Source: Setomelanomma holmii (Eukaryota > Ascomycota > Dothideomycetes > Pleosporales > Phaeosphaeriaceae). From it: a stretch of DNA of 64,000 bases. Positions 54,481 through 64,000 of the stretch are shown piece by piece. The stretch's first letter is position 1. The number at the start of each line of letters is the position of its first letter. The translations under genes were made by a program, and so were the position numbers. The stretch is taken from positions 603,635-667,634 of the forward strand of contig ML978156.1 in the NCBI GenBank assembly GCA_010015745.1. Direction: 5' to 3'. Below the pieces are notes generated by a model. That model had not been told where the DNA came from, made no database searches, and saw only the letters and a program-made list of their open reading frames with translations.

Positions 54481-55833
54481 GGAAGTTCTGTAATTTGCAG
54501 TGGTCGAGAGTCGTGTTGCGGTAGGAAATGTAAGGTTGTAGGAACTGTGCCAAGAGAAGCAAGCAAGCCCTTCGCGGTCGGGAGTAGGAGCGAAGAGTGG
54601 TCTGCTGAACGCAAGCAAGGGCTTTGGGCTTACCTTTGTACACCTTTGTCACTACACTCGTTCCTGCTTTGTTTGGCGGTGAACATGATAACAATCCAGC
54701 GGCTTATCGTTCTGATAGGCTTCCCTCGGAAGAGCTCCTCGTCATGAGACAACATTGAGGTCATATCTGGTACGCTCGTTGAGCCTATCGTAGCGCGTGA
54801 AGCCTAAGTCCCGGTGAATATCTATCTATGTACCCCAGTTTTTCTGTTTGCAGCCTTGCGCCTTGGGGTATAGCATCATTGAAGCCCGACGATCATGTAT
54901 CTAGGGCCACAGATCTGGAGAGATACAGTCTGGGGAAGCCCTTGATAATATGGTGGTGTCGCGTGTTACCATAGTCTTACAAAGAGATAAGGCGAACGTA
55001 CACAGCTGATAGCCGTCGCCTGCGGTCAGCTCCTCCGACACTACCCGAGCCGGGCAGCCAAGACGGTTGCGGCTAACATGCAGGAACTCCAACACAGCTT
55101 GCTCACATAGTGGATGGTCTGTTTATATGAAGAGCTTCGCGATATGAGACTCGGTTCGCCTGATATGCTACTTGGGAGCTCATGTCATATGCTGCTCTGC
55201 TCTTCCCAGATTGAATGAGGTGAAATAGTGGGTGGCGTCAGGAAAGGAGACTTAATGGTGGAGGACCACAGCGAGTTATCTCATAGAGAGGCAGATGAAC
55301 TTATCGAGTCGTCGTCCTTGTGGATCAAGGAATGTTTGCCATGGTTTGAATAGCTCGCATAGCTTCGTGCGATCGTGGCATCTCGTAGATAGGGTCAGGA
55401 GGGCTTGTTTCGCAGATTGGACCGTGGGCATGAAGCCGAGACGAGGGTACGCTTGTCGGATGCTTTCCGTGTACGCATCCCCTTTAATGCGAGTTACATA
55501 CGTGGGCATCTAGAAAGGAGATTGCGGTCATGGGCGACGTTGGGCGCGTTGTAAGGTCCGCGGTAGCTGCACGTGATTTCGCTTCGAATTGATGTTCCCG
55601 GCCGTCCAAGGTTTGCGCGCAATGACGGAGGTAAACTCATCACGAGCCTCAACCTCCTCCGGTGTCTGTATTCAGGCACGCGCCTTCTGCCGATCATCTC
55701 TGCGTCCCTCCAAGCAGACTCTCTCATCGCACACCGCTAGACACCATTAGGACATTCTACAGCTAGTCTTGCTCGTCTGCACGATCACAAGCCGAACTCC
55801 CCAGAGCACCGAAACATTTACAACCACAGCGCC
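54481..55833. promoter_or_regulatory. Divergent intergenic region, 1.35 kb
   Basis: Upstream of both the isochorismatase-family gene and DNM1. Open frames are short and motif-free. A pyrimidine-rich stretch just before the DNM1 ATG is consistent with a leader. Confidence 0.45.
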
Positions 55834-58466
55834 ATGGCTTCGCTGGGCGAGGAGCTGCTCAACATCGTCAACAGGCTGCAGGATCTTGTTTTCAACACTA
55901 TTGGGAATGATTCGCTTGATCTGCCCCAAATTGTACGCGCACCCCGCCAGTCTGGCAGCTTGAGCAGAGTAGTTGGCTTCAAGTTTCGAGATCTTGTACC
56001 ATATCTTGGCTGGATTTATATTGACTTGCCCAGGTTGTAGTAGGATCACAGTCGTCTGGAAAGTCATCGGTACTCGAGAACATCGTCGGCAGAGACTTCC
56101 TCCCCCGAGGTAGTGGCATCGTTACGAGACGGCCACTTATCCTACAGCTCATCAACCTTCCTAGCGAGCGAGACGAAGACGAGAACGATGAAGTACACGT
56201 CCCACACACTCCAGCAAGTGTCGCTGGGCAACAAGAATGGGGAGAATTCCTGCACATTCCAGGACGGAAATTCTACGATTTCGCCGAGGTTAGACGTGAA
56301 ATCGAAGCCGAGACGTCGAGGATAGCAGGAAACAACAAGGGCATCAACAGGCAACCCATTAACCTCAAAATCTATTCTCCGCACGTCCTCAGCTTGACAC
56401 TCGTCGATTTGCCGGGTCTGACAAAGGTTGGTGAAGAAGAGCGGTCTGGGAGATGGAGCTAACAGCTGCAGGTACCCATCGGCGACCAACCGACAGACAT
56501 CGAAAAGCAGACCCGCAACCTCATCACCGAATACATCGCGAAGCCAAACAGTGTCATACTCGCCGTCTCTCCTGCCAACGTCGACCTTGTCAACTCTGAA
56601 GCGCTGAAGTTGGCCCGCCATGTCGATCCCATGGGCAAGCGGACAATTGGTGTCCTCACAAAGTTGGACCTGATGGATCACGGCACCAACGCCATGGATA
56701 TTCTGTCCGGGCGAGTGTACCCCCTCAAGCTCGGTTTCATCGGTATCGTCAATCGATCGCAAGCGGACATCCAAACTGGCAAGCCGCTGCACGATGCGCT
56801 GGCAGCGGAGCGCGACTTCTTTAGGCACCACCCCGCATACAGGAACATGGCGAATCGATGCGGCACCCAGTACCTTGCGAAGAGCCTTAACTCGACACTC
56901 ATGACACACATTCGCGATCGTCTCCCAGACATCAAGGCGAGGTTGAATACTCTTATGGGACAGACACAACAAGAACTGGCAAGCTATGGCGATGTCGCGT
57001 TCACCGGAAAGGAGCATCGAGGCTCTCTGATACTCCAACTCATGACTCGATTCGCTTCGTCATTCATTTCGTCGATCGACGGTACATCTACAGAAATCTC
57101 GACCAAGGAGCTGTGCGGTGGCGCCAGGATATACTACATTTTCAACTCGGTTTTTGGAAACTCGTTGGAGCAGGTCGATCCAACCATGAATCTTTCGGTA
57201 CTTGACATCCGTACAGCCATCCGAAACTCCACAGGACCGCGACCCAGTCTGTTTGTCCCTGAATTGGCTTTTGACCTGCTCGTCAAGCCCCAGATCAAAC
57301 TTTTAGAAATCCCCAGTCAGCGTTGCGTGGAGCTCGTATACGAGGAGCTCATCAAGATTTGCCATACCTGTGGCTCAACTGAGTTGACAAGATACCCGAG
57401 GTTACAAGGCAAACTGATTGAGGTAGTATCTGATCTCCTACGAGAACAATTGGGACCTTGCGCACAATACGTCGGTTCCCTGATCGATATCCAACGCGCA
57501 TACATCAACACAAACCACCCGAACTTCCTTGGTGCAGCAGCCGCCATGTCCTCGGTAATCAACGACAAGGAGCAGAGGGAGAAGAAGATCGCAGCGGAAG
57601 CCGAGAAGAAAAAGAGGGAAAAAAGACGACTAAAGGAACTGAATGTTGCGACAGCTAACGGCGGCGAAACTCCTCCAGACGCCGACGAAGTGGACACTCC
57701 CACATCAGCGAAAGCACTGCCTCTTCGAAAACATCAAGCACAAGCGAGCCGCAGTATGTCACCAGCGGTCGGGCGCTTATTGAATGGCTCCCATAACAGC
57801 ATATCAGGTCAACTTAACAACCGAACACGGTCGCCCCCACCAGCACGTGACAGTTTCTTGAACTACTTCTTTGGCAAGGACGGCGCAAATGCCTACTCGA
57901 ACTCAGCACAAAATCCTCAGCAGCAAGTAGACAACAGGCCTGGAAGTAGGCATGTGAGCCAAAACATCGAGCCTAGCTTTGCGCAAAGCATCCGAAGAGG
58001 AGACACAAGACAGCCCACGCACGTGCTCGAGATGCTGCCAGACGAAGATGACACTCCAATGAGCCCAATCCGAGACCCCGCCTATGAGGGTGGCTTCGTA
58101 AGTTCGCAAGCCAGCGATTACTCGACATCATTGCTAACAAATCTCCAGCCATCGGACCCTGAATCGGCACCAGCACTTACCGAGCGCGAAGCTTTGGAGA
58201 CTGAGCTTATCCGCCGGCTCATCTCATCCTACTTCAACATTGTCCGGGAGACTGTCGCAGATCAGGTACCCAAAGCAATTATGCATCTCCTTGTAAATCA
58301 CTCCAAGGATGTCGTGCAGAACAGGCTCGTGTCCTCGCTGTACAAGGAAGATTTGTTCCAGGAGCTCTTGTACGAAGACGACACCATCAAGGCTGAGCGT
58401 GAGAAGTGCGAGAAGCTGCTCAAGACATACAAAGAGGCTGCCAAAATCGTCGGCGAGGTCTTGTAA
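55834..58466 (+). CDS. DNM1: Dynamin-related GTPase Dnm1 (mitochondrial and peroxisomal fission)
   Basis: Large GTPase that oligomerises on mitochondria and peroxisomes to divide them. Exons 55834-55932, 56034-56426, 56472-58097 and 58149-58466 give 811 residues. G1 is GSQSSGKS (38-45), G3 is DLPG near 160 in LTLVDLPGLTKVPIGDQPTD, and G4 is TKLD in GVLTKLDLMDHGTN. The middle domain (MGQTQQELASYGD, STKELCGGARIYYIFN) and the C-terminal GED (LIRRLISSYFNIVRE) frame a variable Ser/Pro-rich B-insert at about 510-690. Sequence details fit Dnm1 rather than Vps1. The third intron (51 nt, CTAACA branch site) has no stop and is a multiple of three; its retention would add 17 residues. Confidence 0.95.
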
Positions 58467-59040
58467 GAGTAAGGATTTAATGTACTATAACCAGGTACAT
58501 GGGCAATACCGGTCACTGTAGGCTTCAAAATGTGCAAAACGGCGGACTTTCCACTTGGGCTCATTTGAGGATTGTCCTAGAGGAAAGTCCAGCGTGCAAG
58601 GCTATCTCTGTTCATATTTCTTCGGCCTTTGCATGCATATTTCTACTCTTCTGACTCCCTGTTTTGGAAAGGGCGACAGGGCGTTGAGGCTCCGCTTTGC
58701 ATTGCTGTGCTGGATGTATGTGTCAGGGTACATCATGGAGGTATTGTGAGATGCGCAGTGTATAGAATATATCACTCCACAGTTCGGACTATACTCAATT
58801 CGCATGTGACGTTGATATAACAAAAACAACCAAGAAGTCAATCTATGATGAAGGGACCAGAACAAAGCATGTATGTTGAACGTGACCAAATCGGCGTCTA
58901 CATATACTGTACATGTGGTACGAAATACAAGAGGCATATTTCTCGCACCACTATCGCTAACCACGTTCCCACCTCCAGGCTATTGCTGGGAGCCTCATTA
59001 TGTGCATGCCTACAAAGAGAGTCATCCGCGTTTGCATCGC
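58467..59040. other. Convergent intergenic region, 570 bp
   Basis: Between the facing ends of DNM1 and ATP synthase subunit e. AT-rich in part. No gene, repeat or RNA recognised. Confidence 0.5.
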
Positions 59041-59500
59041 TCAGTTGTCCGTTATGCCGAGCAGTGTGTTCAGATCGGCGTTGGGGTCTTTCGGGTCTGC
59101 CTTGGCTATCACATTGGTCAGTTCCCACATCTCCGTCATAACTGCGATCCTCCAGAAGAGATTTTCTCCAGAGACAGGGCAAACGCACCTCCTGAAGACT
59201 TTGGCTGTTCCGAGGGATGTGTCTTTGCCCACTCCGCCTTTGCTTGCCTAATCAACGACTCCTTGTGCTCCCACTCCTTACTCTGCGCGTTCATCTTATC
59301 GCGTGCTGATATCGACAGCTGGTGGTATGCGCCGTAGAAGACACCGAAGCCGAGGGCGGACCATCGGAGCACCTATTGCCATCCCGTTAGCTCTTGCTCT
59401 TCATCTCGGAAGCTACATGGCGCTCGCAAAAGTCGCTTCGACTGCGCAGATAGCTTCGTAGGGAGGATAAGCGTACGTTGACACCGACGGAGGTAGACAT
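59041..59500 (-). CDS. TIM11: Mitochondrial ATP synthase subunit e
   Basis: Small inner-membrane subunit of F1Fo-ATP synthase needed for dimer formation and cristae shape. Exons 59500-59477, 59372-59189 and 59105-59041 encode 90 residues. The N-terminus MSTSVGVN joins over intron 1 to VLRWSALGFGVFYGAYHQ, the membrane helix that carries the GxxxG-like dimerisation face. A charged helix (MNAQSKEWEHKESLIRQAKA) and a short acidic end (DPKDPNADLNTLLGITDN) follow. Fungal subunit e is about 90-100 residues, so the model is complete. No cleavable presequence, as usual for this subunit. Confidence 0.9.
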
Positions 59501-59893
59501 GGTAACGGTTCAGTCAGGAGCTTGCGATGGTAGCTACCGAGCTCTCACGTGTCCAATGGCAGGGTATCCGGGTCTGCGACGATGATGCTCCGCGTGAAAC
59601 TGAGCGCGGGGGCGTGACTGCGGCGTCGGGGGAGATGGGGGATGGGTCTGGTTGTAGAGGTCCAAGATTTCGGTCGGGTTGAACCGCTCCAATGCCGCGC
59701 TAGTCACGGTACCTGGTGGCTTGGCGCGATTTCGGGGAGAGACACGCGCATGACTTGATTGACCACTGCTTTGCGGACATATTGTTCGTATGCTGTAAGA
59801 CTCCTTTCTCAATAAAACGGAGATCACGACACGTGGTCGTAAAGGAGCACTGCAATATCCTCGGCGACTCAGTACATTACCTACATCTCCGCA
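59501..59893. promoter_or_regulatory. Divergent region ATP synthase e / dynein intermediate chain
   Basis: About 390 bases between the start codons. Antisense frames reaching into the dynein gene are shadows. No promoter element could be named. Confidence 0.45.
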
Positions 59894-62136
59894 ATGTCGG
59901 AGTCTACTATGCAGCAGCGGCGCGATGAGATTCTCGCAAAGAAGGCCAAACTCGCAGAGCTGAAGCGCCAGCGCGAATTGAGGAAGCAAGAGTCGGCGAA
60001 CCGGCAATCTCTAAGCGGGAGTCCTTTGGGAGAAGTGCGACAAACCCCACAAGCTCGCAACCACTACTGACCGAATCAAGATACTATCTCCCACACCTCG
60101 ACGGAGCGAAGATCTCGACAAGCGGACCGACGTCAACAACCTCATCAACAGCATTCTTGGAGAAAGCCGACCGGGCTCGACTCAGCCAGGCTCCCCAGCC
60201 GGCGCAGGACGACCCACACGGCCCACGTCGATAGTCAGCACAGGGCAGCTTAGCAGTGACAATGAAGGGCAGTCAAACTACCAGCCAGTCGGCGGTATGG
60301 TGGATCGAGAAATGCAGACGCTGTCGATAGGACCATTAGCCACCGTGTACGAGTTCGACGGTCAGGTCACCAACGAGGTTAAGAACGAGAAGGAGGTCAT
60401 CACATACAGCAAGGGCGTGCAGGCGAGTATAGACTGGAGCCCAGTACAGACACGGGGAGCTGGGGGCAGCGATAGCGAGCGCGACGACAGTCCCACGCGA
60501 TCACCGAAAAGTAAGAGGCTCAGCCGGCGACAGAAGGAGAGAGACGAAGAGATCCGCGCGCAGCTACGGAAGGAGATTGAAGAGGAGCTCAAGGTTGCAC
60601 AACAAGCTGTACAGGATGGCACTCTGCCGGCGGGCTCGGATGAGAACTTTCCCTTCAAGACGCTTTCGAACGAAGAGCTGACGGCTGTGGAGAACTCGGA
60701 TGAGTTCATTGGTTTCGTCGAGCGCAGTACAAAGGTGCTGGAGCGCGCGCTGGACCAGCAACTTGACTACGACATCATGGCGGACTATGCGCTGGGTGGT
60801 GTTGATGTAGACGACGAAGATGAGGGCTATGGCTCGAGTGGAGGCAAGAAGGGTCGGCGAATAAAGGAGATTGCCCAATTTTGGGATGAGCGATGGAGCA
60901 AGAAGAGAATGATCTCAGATCTAGACTTCTCAACAAAGGTAATGAGCTCCTTGAGGAAGCACGAAGCACTGCTGACAGGAGTCGCAGTTTCCAGAACTCG
61001 TACTTGCCTCCTACACTAAGAACCCATCTGCTCCACACGATCCAGACGGCCTCATCCAGGTTTGGAACATGCACATGCACGACCGCCCCGAGTGGATATT
61101 TCACGCCCAGTCAGACATCATCACGGCGAAGTTCTCACCATTTCACCCCAATTTGATCATTGGCGGTGCCTACTCGGGTCAGGTGTTGATTTGGGATACA
61201 CGCGCAAGTGCTACGCCTGTGCAGAAGACACCTCTAACTGGCTCTGGGCATACACATCCAGTCTACTCGATCGATGTGGTGGGCACACAGAATGCAAACA
61301 ACATCATCTCATGTTCAACTGATGGCGTGGTGTGTGGCTGGACAGTGGACATGCTCTCACAACCACAAGAATTCCTTGAACTTACTTCGCCACCACCTGC
61401 CAAGACAGACGACATGGCAGTAACATGCATTGCCTTCCCGCAATCGGATCCAACATACTTCCTTGCCGGTACAGAAGAAGGGTCCATCTACCCATGTCAT
61501 CGATACGACCGAGCAGGCGCAAAAGCAGGTGTCGACGGCCGTGTCAAATACGCCGGTCACGCAGCGCCAGTCATGAGCCTGGACTTTCACCCGGCAAAGG
61601 GTCAGATCGACCTAGGCGATCTCGTCCTCTCCTCAAGCGTAGACTGGAGTGTCAAGCTCTGGAAAGTGCGCCCACCGGCGGCAACGGGCGCAACAAATGC
61701 CACGCTTAACTCAGGAACCGCGCAACAAGTCACTCCTGTTTTAGACATTGCACGCGAAGATCTGGTCTACGACGCACGCTGGTCGCCCGTCAAGCCCTCT
61801 GTCTTTGCGCTCGTTGACGGCGCGGGAAGCCTCGAGGTCTGGGATATCAATATCGATGTCGAAGTCCCTGTCCAATCTATCAAACCTAGCGATAACAAGC
61901 GCGGCGCGTTCGCGAGCATGCCAACCGGTCTCGGATACATGAACCGGAGTCTGAACAAGCTTGCTTGGGAGAGAAATGAAGGAAGACGCGTTGCTGTGGG
62001 TGGTATGGATGGCGTAGTCACGGTATTCGAGGTCGGCCAGGATCTTGGCGGCGTGGAGACGAGGGGCGAGGAGTGGAGTGGAGTCAAGAGACTAGTTAGC
62101 CGGTTGGAGGGCGGTGGGGAGGTTAATGGAAAGTGA
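59894..62136 (+). CDS. PAC11: Cytoplasmic dynein intermediate chain
   Basis: Scaffold that links dynein heavy chains to light chains and dynactin. Exons 59894-60034, 60081-60938 and 60988-62136 give 715 residues. The N-terminal coiled coil (MQQRRDEILAKKAKLAELKR) is the dynactin/NudE-binding helix. After a Ser/Pro-rich linker, VVDREMQT-type light-chain binding sequence (MVDREMQTLSIGP) and a second coiled coil precede a WD40 propeller from about residue 330: DPDGLIQVWNMHM, FHPNLIIGGAYSGQVLIWDT, SCSTDGVVCGWTVD, LSSSVDWSVKLWKV and GSLEVWDINID. Intron 1 is only 46 nt with a TACTGAC branch site. Aspergillus nudI is the likely functional equivalent. Confidence 0.93.
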
Positions 62137-62904
62137 GACTTGACGTCAGCAGTCGTGCTTCGAGGTCCATGGAAATACTGTCATGTTGCAGAGGCTAAGG
62201 TGCAGCATATTTGTGGCGTCCTGCGTTGCGTTGCGATGCTTTTACATACCCCATGAAGCGAAACAAGCGAAACCAAGCATTTGAATCATTTACCTGCGTG
62301 CACACTACTGTCATGTAAGCCACCAATGTTCTAATTCTATTCCAAAATCGAATTCGCACAAATGCCGTCACACATCCAACGTTTTCGGCATCCTTGAGAT
62401 GCGTGTCACGGCCTCCGGCATCCATGGTGGAGAGCCGACCACTTCGGGAAACGCAACAACGTCGAAGTACGGCAACGCTATGACACTTCAACCAACCACA
62501 ATGCGGCAACGTTCTTCTTTCAGGAATAGCTGAGGCTGATCCGCAGGTATGCGGGTCAGATACGGGTGGCGTATGGGAATTACGTGAGCCTAGTTTTGGA
62601 CGTCAAAGGTTCTTATACTGGGCTGAGCCAAGGACGATGGTGCTCGTTGGAAAGCTTCACGCGCCACGACTTGCTTACGACTACGATTGACGAATATCCT
62701 TGGAAACGATTACAAGCAACCATACAACTCTCTGAGACGTGCTCTAGAAATTAATCGGCGACATCAAACCTCAGTCCGCAAGTTACTACATCATCTCAGC
62801 CCCAATTCTCATCGCCATCAACGAATCATTACTGTTCAAACCATCACGCCTCGAGACTCCATCAGTTCATCACCTCAAATCACTCCCCACCACGATATAC
62901 CAAA
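62137..62904. other. Intergenic region, 770 bp
   Basis: Between two plus-strand genes. No gene or repeat recognised. The right end (about 62770-62900) is CT-rich leader sequence. Confidence 0.45.
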
Positions 62905-63273
62905 ATGCGCAAATCACTCCCTCTCCTCTCCCTCCTCGGCCTCACAGCCACAACCTCCGCGCAAACATCCTCCTGGGGCCAACCCTTCACCGTCGACAAC
63001 GGCGCCACATCCCAGGAAACTCTTCTTCCCACCAGTGTGCCCGCGATTCAAAGTCGCCTGCCGAGTGGGAGTGGTGTGAGTGTCAGTTTGAAGACGACGT
63101 TAAGTGGTGCAGCGAGCGGGAGTAGTGCTGCAAGTGGCAGTAGGACGGGATCAGCGACGGGGAGTGCAGCGGCGGTGCAGAGTTCGGGCGGTGCAGTGGA
63201 GGGCGTGAGGGTAGGGAGGAAGATGGGTTATGCGGGGGTATTGGCGGGGGCGGCTGGGGTTTTGTTCGTCTAA
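62905..63273 (+). CDS. Small Ser/Gly/Ala-rich secreted, probably GPI-anchored protein
   Basis: Single exon of 122 residues. A signal peptide (MRKSLPLLSLLGLTATTSAQ) is followed by a short region (SSWGQPFTVDNGATSQETLL), a low-complexity Ser/Gly/Ala stretch (about 65-100) and a hydrophobic C-terminus (YAGVLAGAAGVLFV) compatible with GPI attachment. No cysteines in the mature part and no domain known to me. Function is probably structural, at the cell surface. Base composition changes from C-rich to G-rich on the coding strand along the gene. Confidence 0.72.
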   Translation: MRKSLPLLSLLGLTATTSAQTSSWGQPFTVDNGATSQETLLPTSVPAIQSRLPSGSGVSVSLKTTLSGAASGSSAASGSRTGSATGSAAAVQSSGGAVEGVRVGRKMGYAGVLAGAAGVLFV

Positions 63274-63685
63274 TAGGAGGATTGGGATCGGAGGGAGGTG
63301 AATTTGGGTGTGGGCGGAGGGTGGTTACGATGGATTGAGCGAGAGTCTTGAAAGAGGGAACGTCGGGACTATGAGGCTAACTGTTTCCAATGCATCAAAG
63401 ACTGTCGAAATGCAGGTTTGATGAATGCAGGATCCTGATTTCAGAGAAATGTGGGTTCGAGCTGGGAGTGGTCGTCAATGCTGCCGTGCGGTGGCTACAG
63501 TTCGTTGATTGTTTCCCAGTCAAATATCAATTGGATCCAAGAGCTAAAGTCTTCATCGCCATAAACCTACACATTCATTTCTGCGTCCAGGCTTTTTGGT
63601 GGTTTGGCTGTGCAGCATGTCCAGGTAGCTCCCATGGTCCGGGTCCGCCATGAGCATGTACTTGTCGCTGGAGATATCCACTCCC
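63274..63685. other. Convergent intergenic region, 410 bp
   Basis: Between facing genes. No RNA gene: a T-loop-like string near 63454 has no matching tRNA arms. Confidence 0.45.
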
Positions 63686-64000
63686 TTATAGTTCCCAAGC
63701 ATTCGCATTCGTTGCCAATTCTGCTTCGTTCACTCCTCCTGCCTGAAGCTTGGATGTCCTCCCTCTTTCTAGCTCAGCCTTTTCAACTTGTTCGGCCTCG
63801 CTCGTCCCCTTGTTTTTGCTCTTGCGATAGCGCAGGAACAGTAGCACGAAGATGCCAATCAGGACCAGGACGGCCACACTACCGATCACGGCGCCTGCTA
63901 TCAGGCCGGCTGAAGGACTGGAAGAGCCACCGCCGTCTGACGAGCTAGAGCTCGGGGACGACGACAGGAGGTTACCGTCGAAGTAGTCGCAGCTGTATTG
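63686..64000 (-). CDS. Single-pass membrane protein, C-terminal 104 residues (cut by window edge)
   Basis: The frame is open from the right edge to TAA/TGA-type stop at 63686. What is visible is the end of an ectodomain (YSCDYFDGN), a Ser/Gly-rich stalk (LLSSSPSSSSSDGGG), one membrane helix (LIAGAVIGSVAVLVLIGIF) with basic stop-transfer residues (RYRKSKNKG) and a charged cytoplasmic tail of about 50 residues. This architecture fits Wsc/Mid2-type wall sensors or other fungal Ser-rich type I proteins, but the diagnostic ectodomain lies outside the window. Confidence 0.75.
   Translation of the reverse strand, partial: QYSCDYFDGNLLSSSPSSSSSDGGGSSSPSAGLIAGAVIGSVAVLVLIGIFVLLFLRYRKSKNKGTSEAEQVEKAELERGRTSKLQAGGVNEAELATNANAWEL

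Noticed and set aside
63445..63475. tRNA T-loop-like string
   Set aside because: No acceptor, D-arm or anticodon stem can be paired around it.

Overview
The window reads as a nuclear contig from a filamentous ascomycete, most likely a dothideomycete (Pezizomycotina). The reasons are short spliceosomal introns (mostly 46-100 nt) with CTAAC/CTGAC branch sites, compact genes on both strands, and single-copy fungal genes such as hapC, PFA4, DNM1, ALG12, a CLIP-170-type protein and a Zn2Cys6 regulator. The class assignment is inference. Gene models were built by eye: splice sites were chosen so that frames close and conserved motifs stay intact.

Layout. 1-20.3 kb is dense housekeeping: BRR2 (cut by the left edge), PFA4, hapC, prefoldin 2, CMC2, NTR2 head-to-head with SmG, an APH/ACAD10-like kinase, a CLIP-170-like protein and ALG12. 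20.3-29.4 kb is looser and secretory: a GH16 glucanase, an M35-type protease head-to-head with a cysteine-rich secreted protein, an F-box-like protein and a DUF5071 protein. 29.6-36.5 kb returns to core genes: CYS3, ATG14, an unnamed acidic protein and thioredoxin reductase. 36.5-45.5 kb is an accessory stretch with a dead GH11 xylanase and an intact Zn2Cys6 factor divergent from a broken MFS transporter. 45.8-64 kb mixes a SET/MYND protein, a small nuclear-type protein, a Kre9/Knh1-like GPI protein, secreted PEBP, an isochorismatase-family hydrolase, DNM1, ATP synthase subunit e, dynein intermediate chain, a small GPI-type protein and the end of a single-pass membrane protein cut by the right edge.

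Themes. Three splicing genes (BRR2, NTR2, SmG) lie within 13 kb, and the last two share a 234-bp promoter. Mitochondrial functions recur (CMC2, ATP synthase e, DNM1, possibly a mitochondrial thioredoxin reductase form). Cell-wall and secreted products cluster in the sparser stretches.

Most interesting points: a stop-free non-ATG extension of thioredoxin reductase that looks like a mitochondrial presequence, placed before a 19-nt coding exon and a 7-nt microexon; an in-frame alternative ATG inside hapC intron 1; and two neighbouring accessory genes each carrying a TGG-to-TAG nonsense change. No CRISPR array, insertion sequence, rRNA or convincing tRNA was seen, and nothing was found that clearly amounts to a wholly new biological system.
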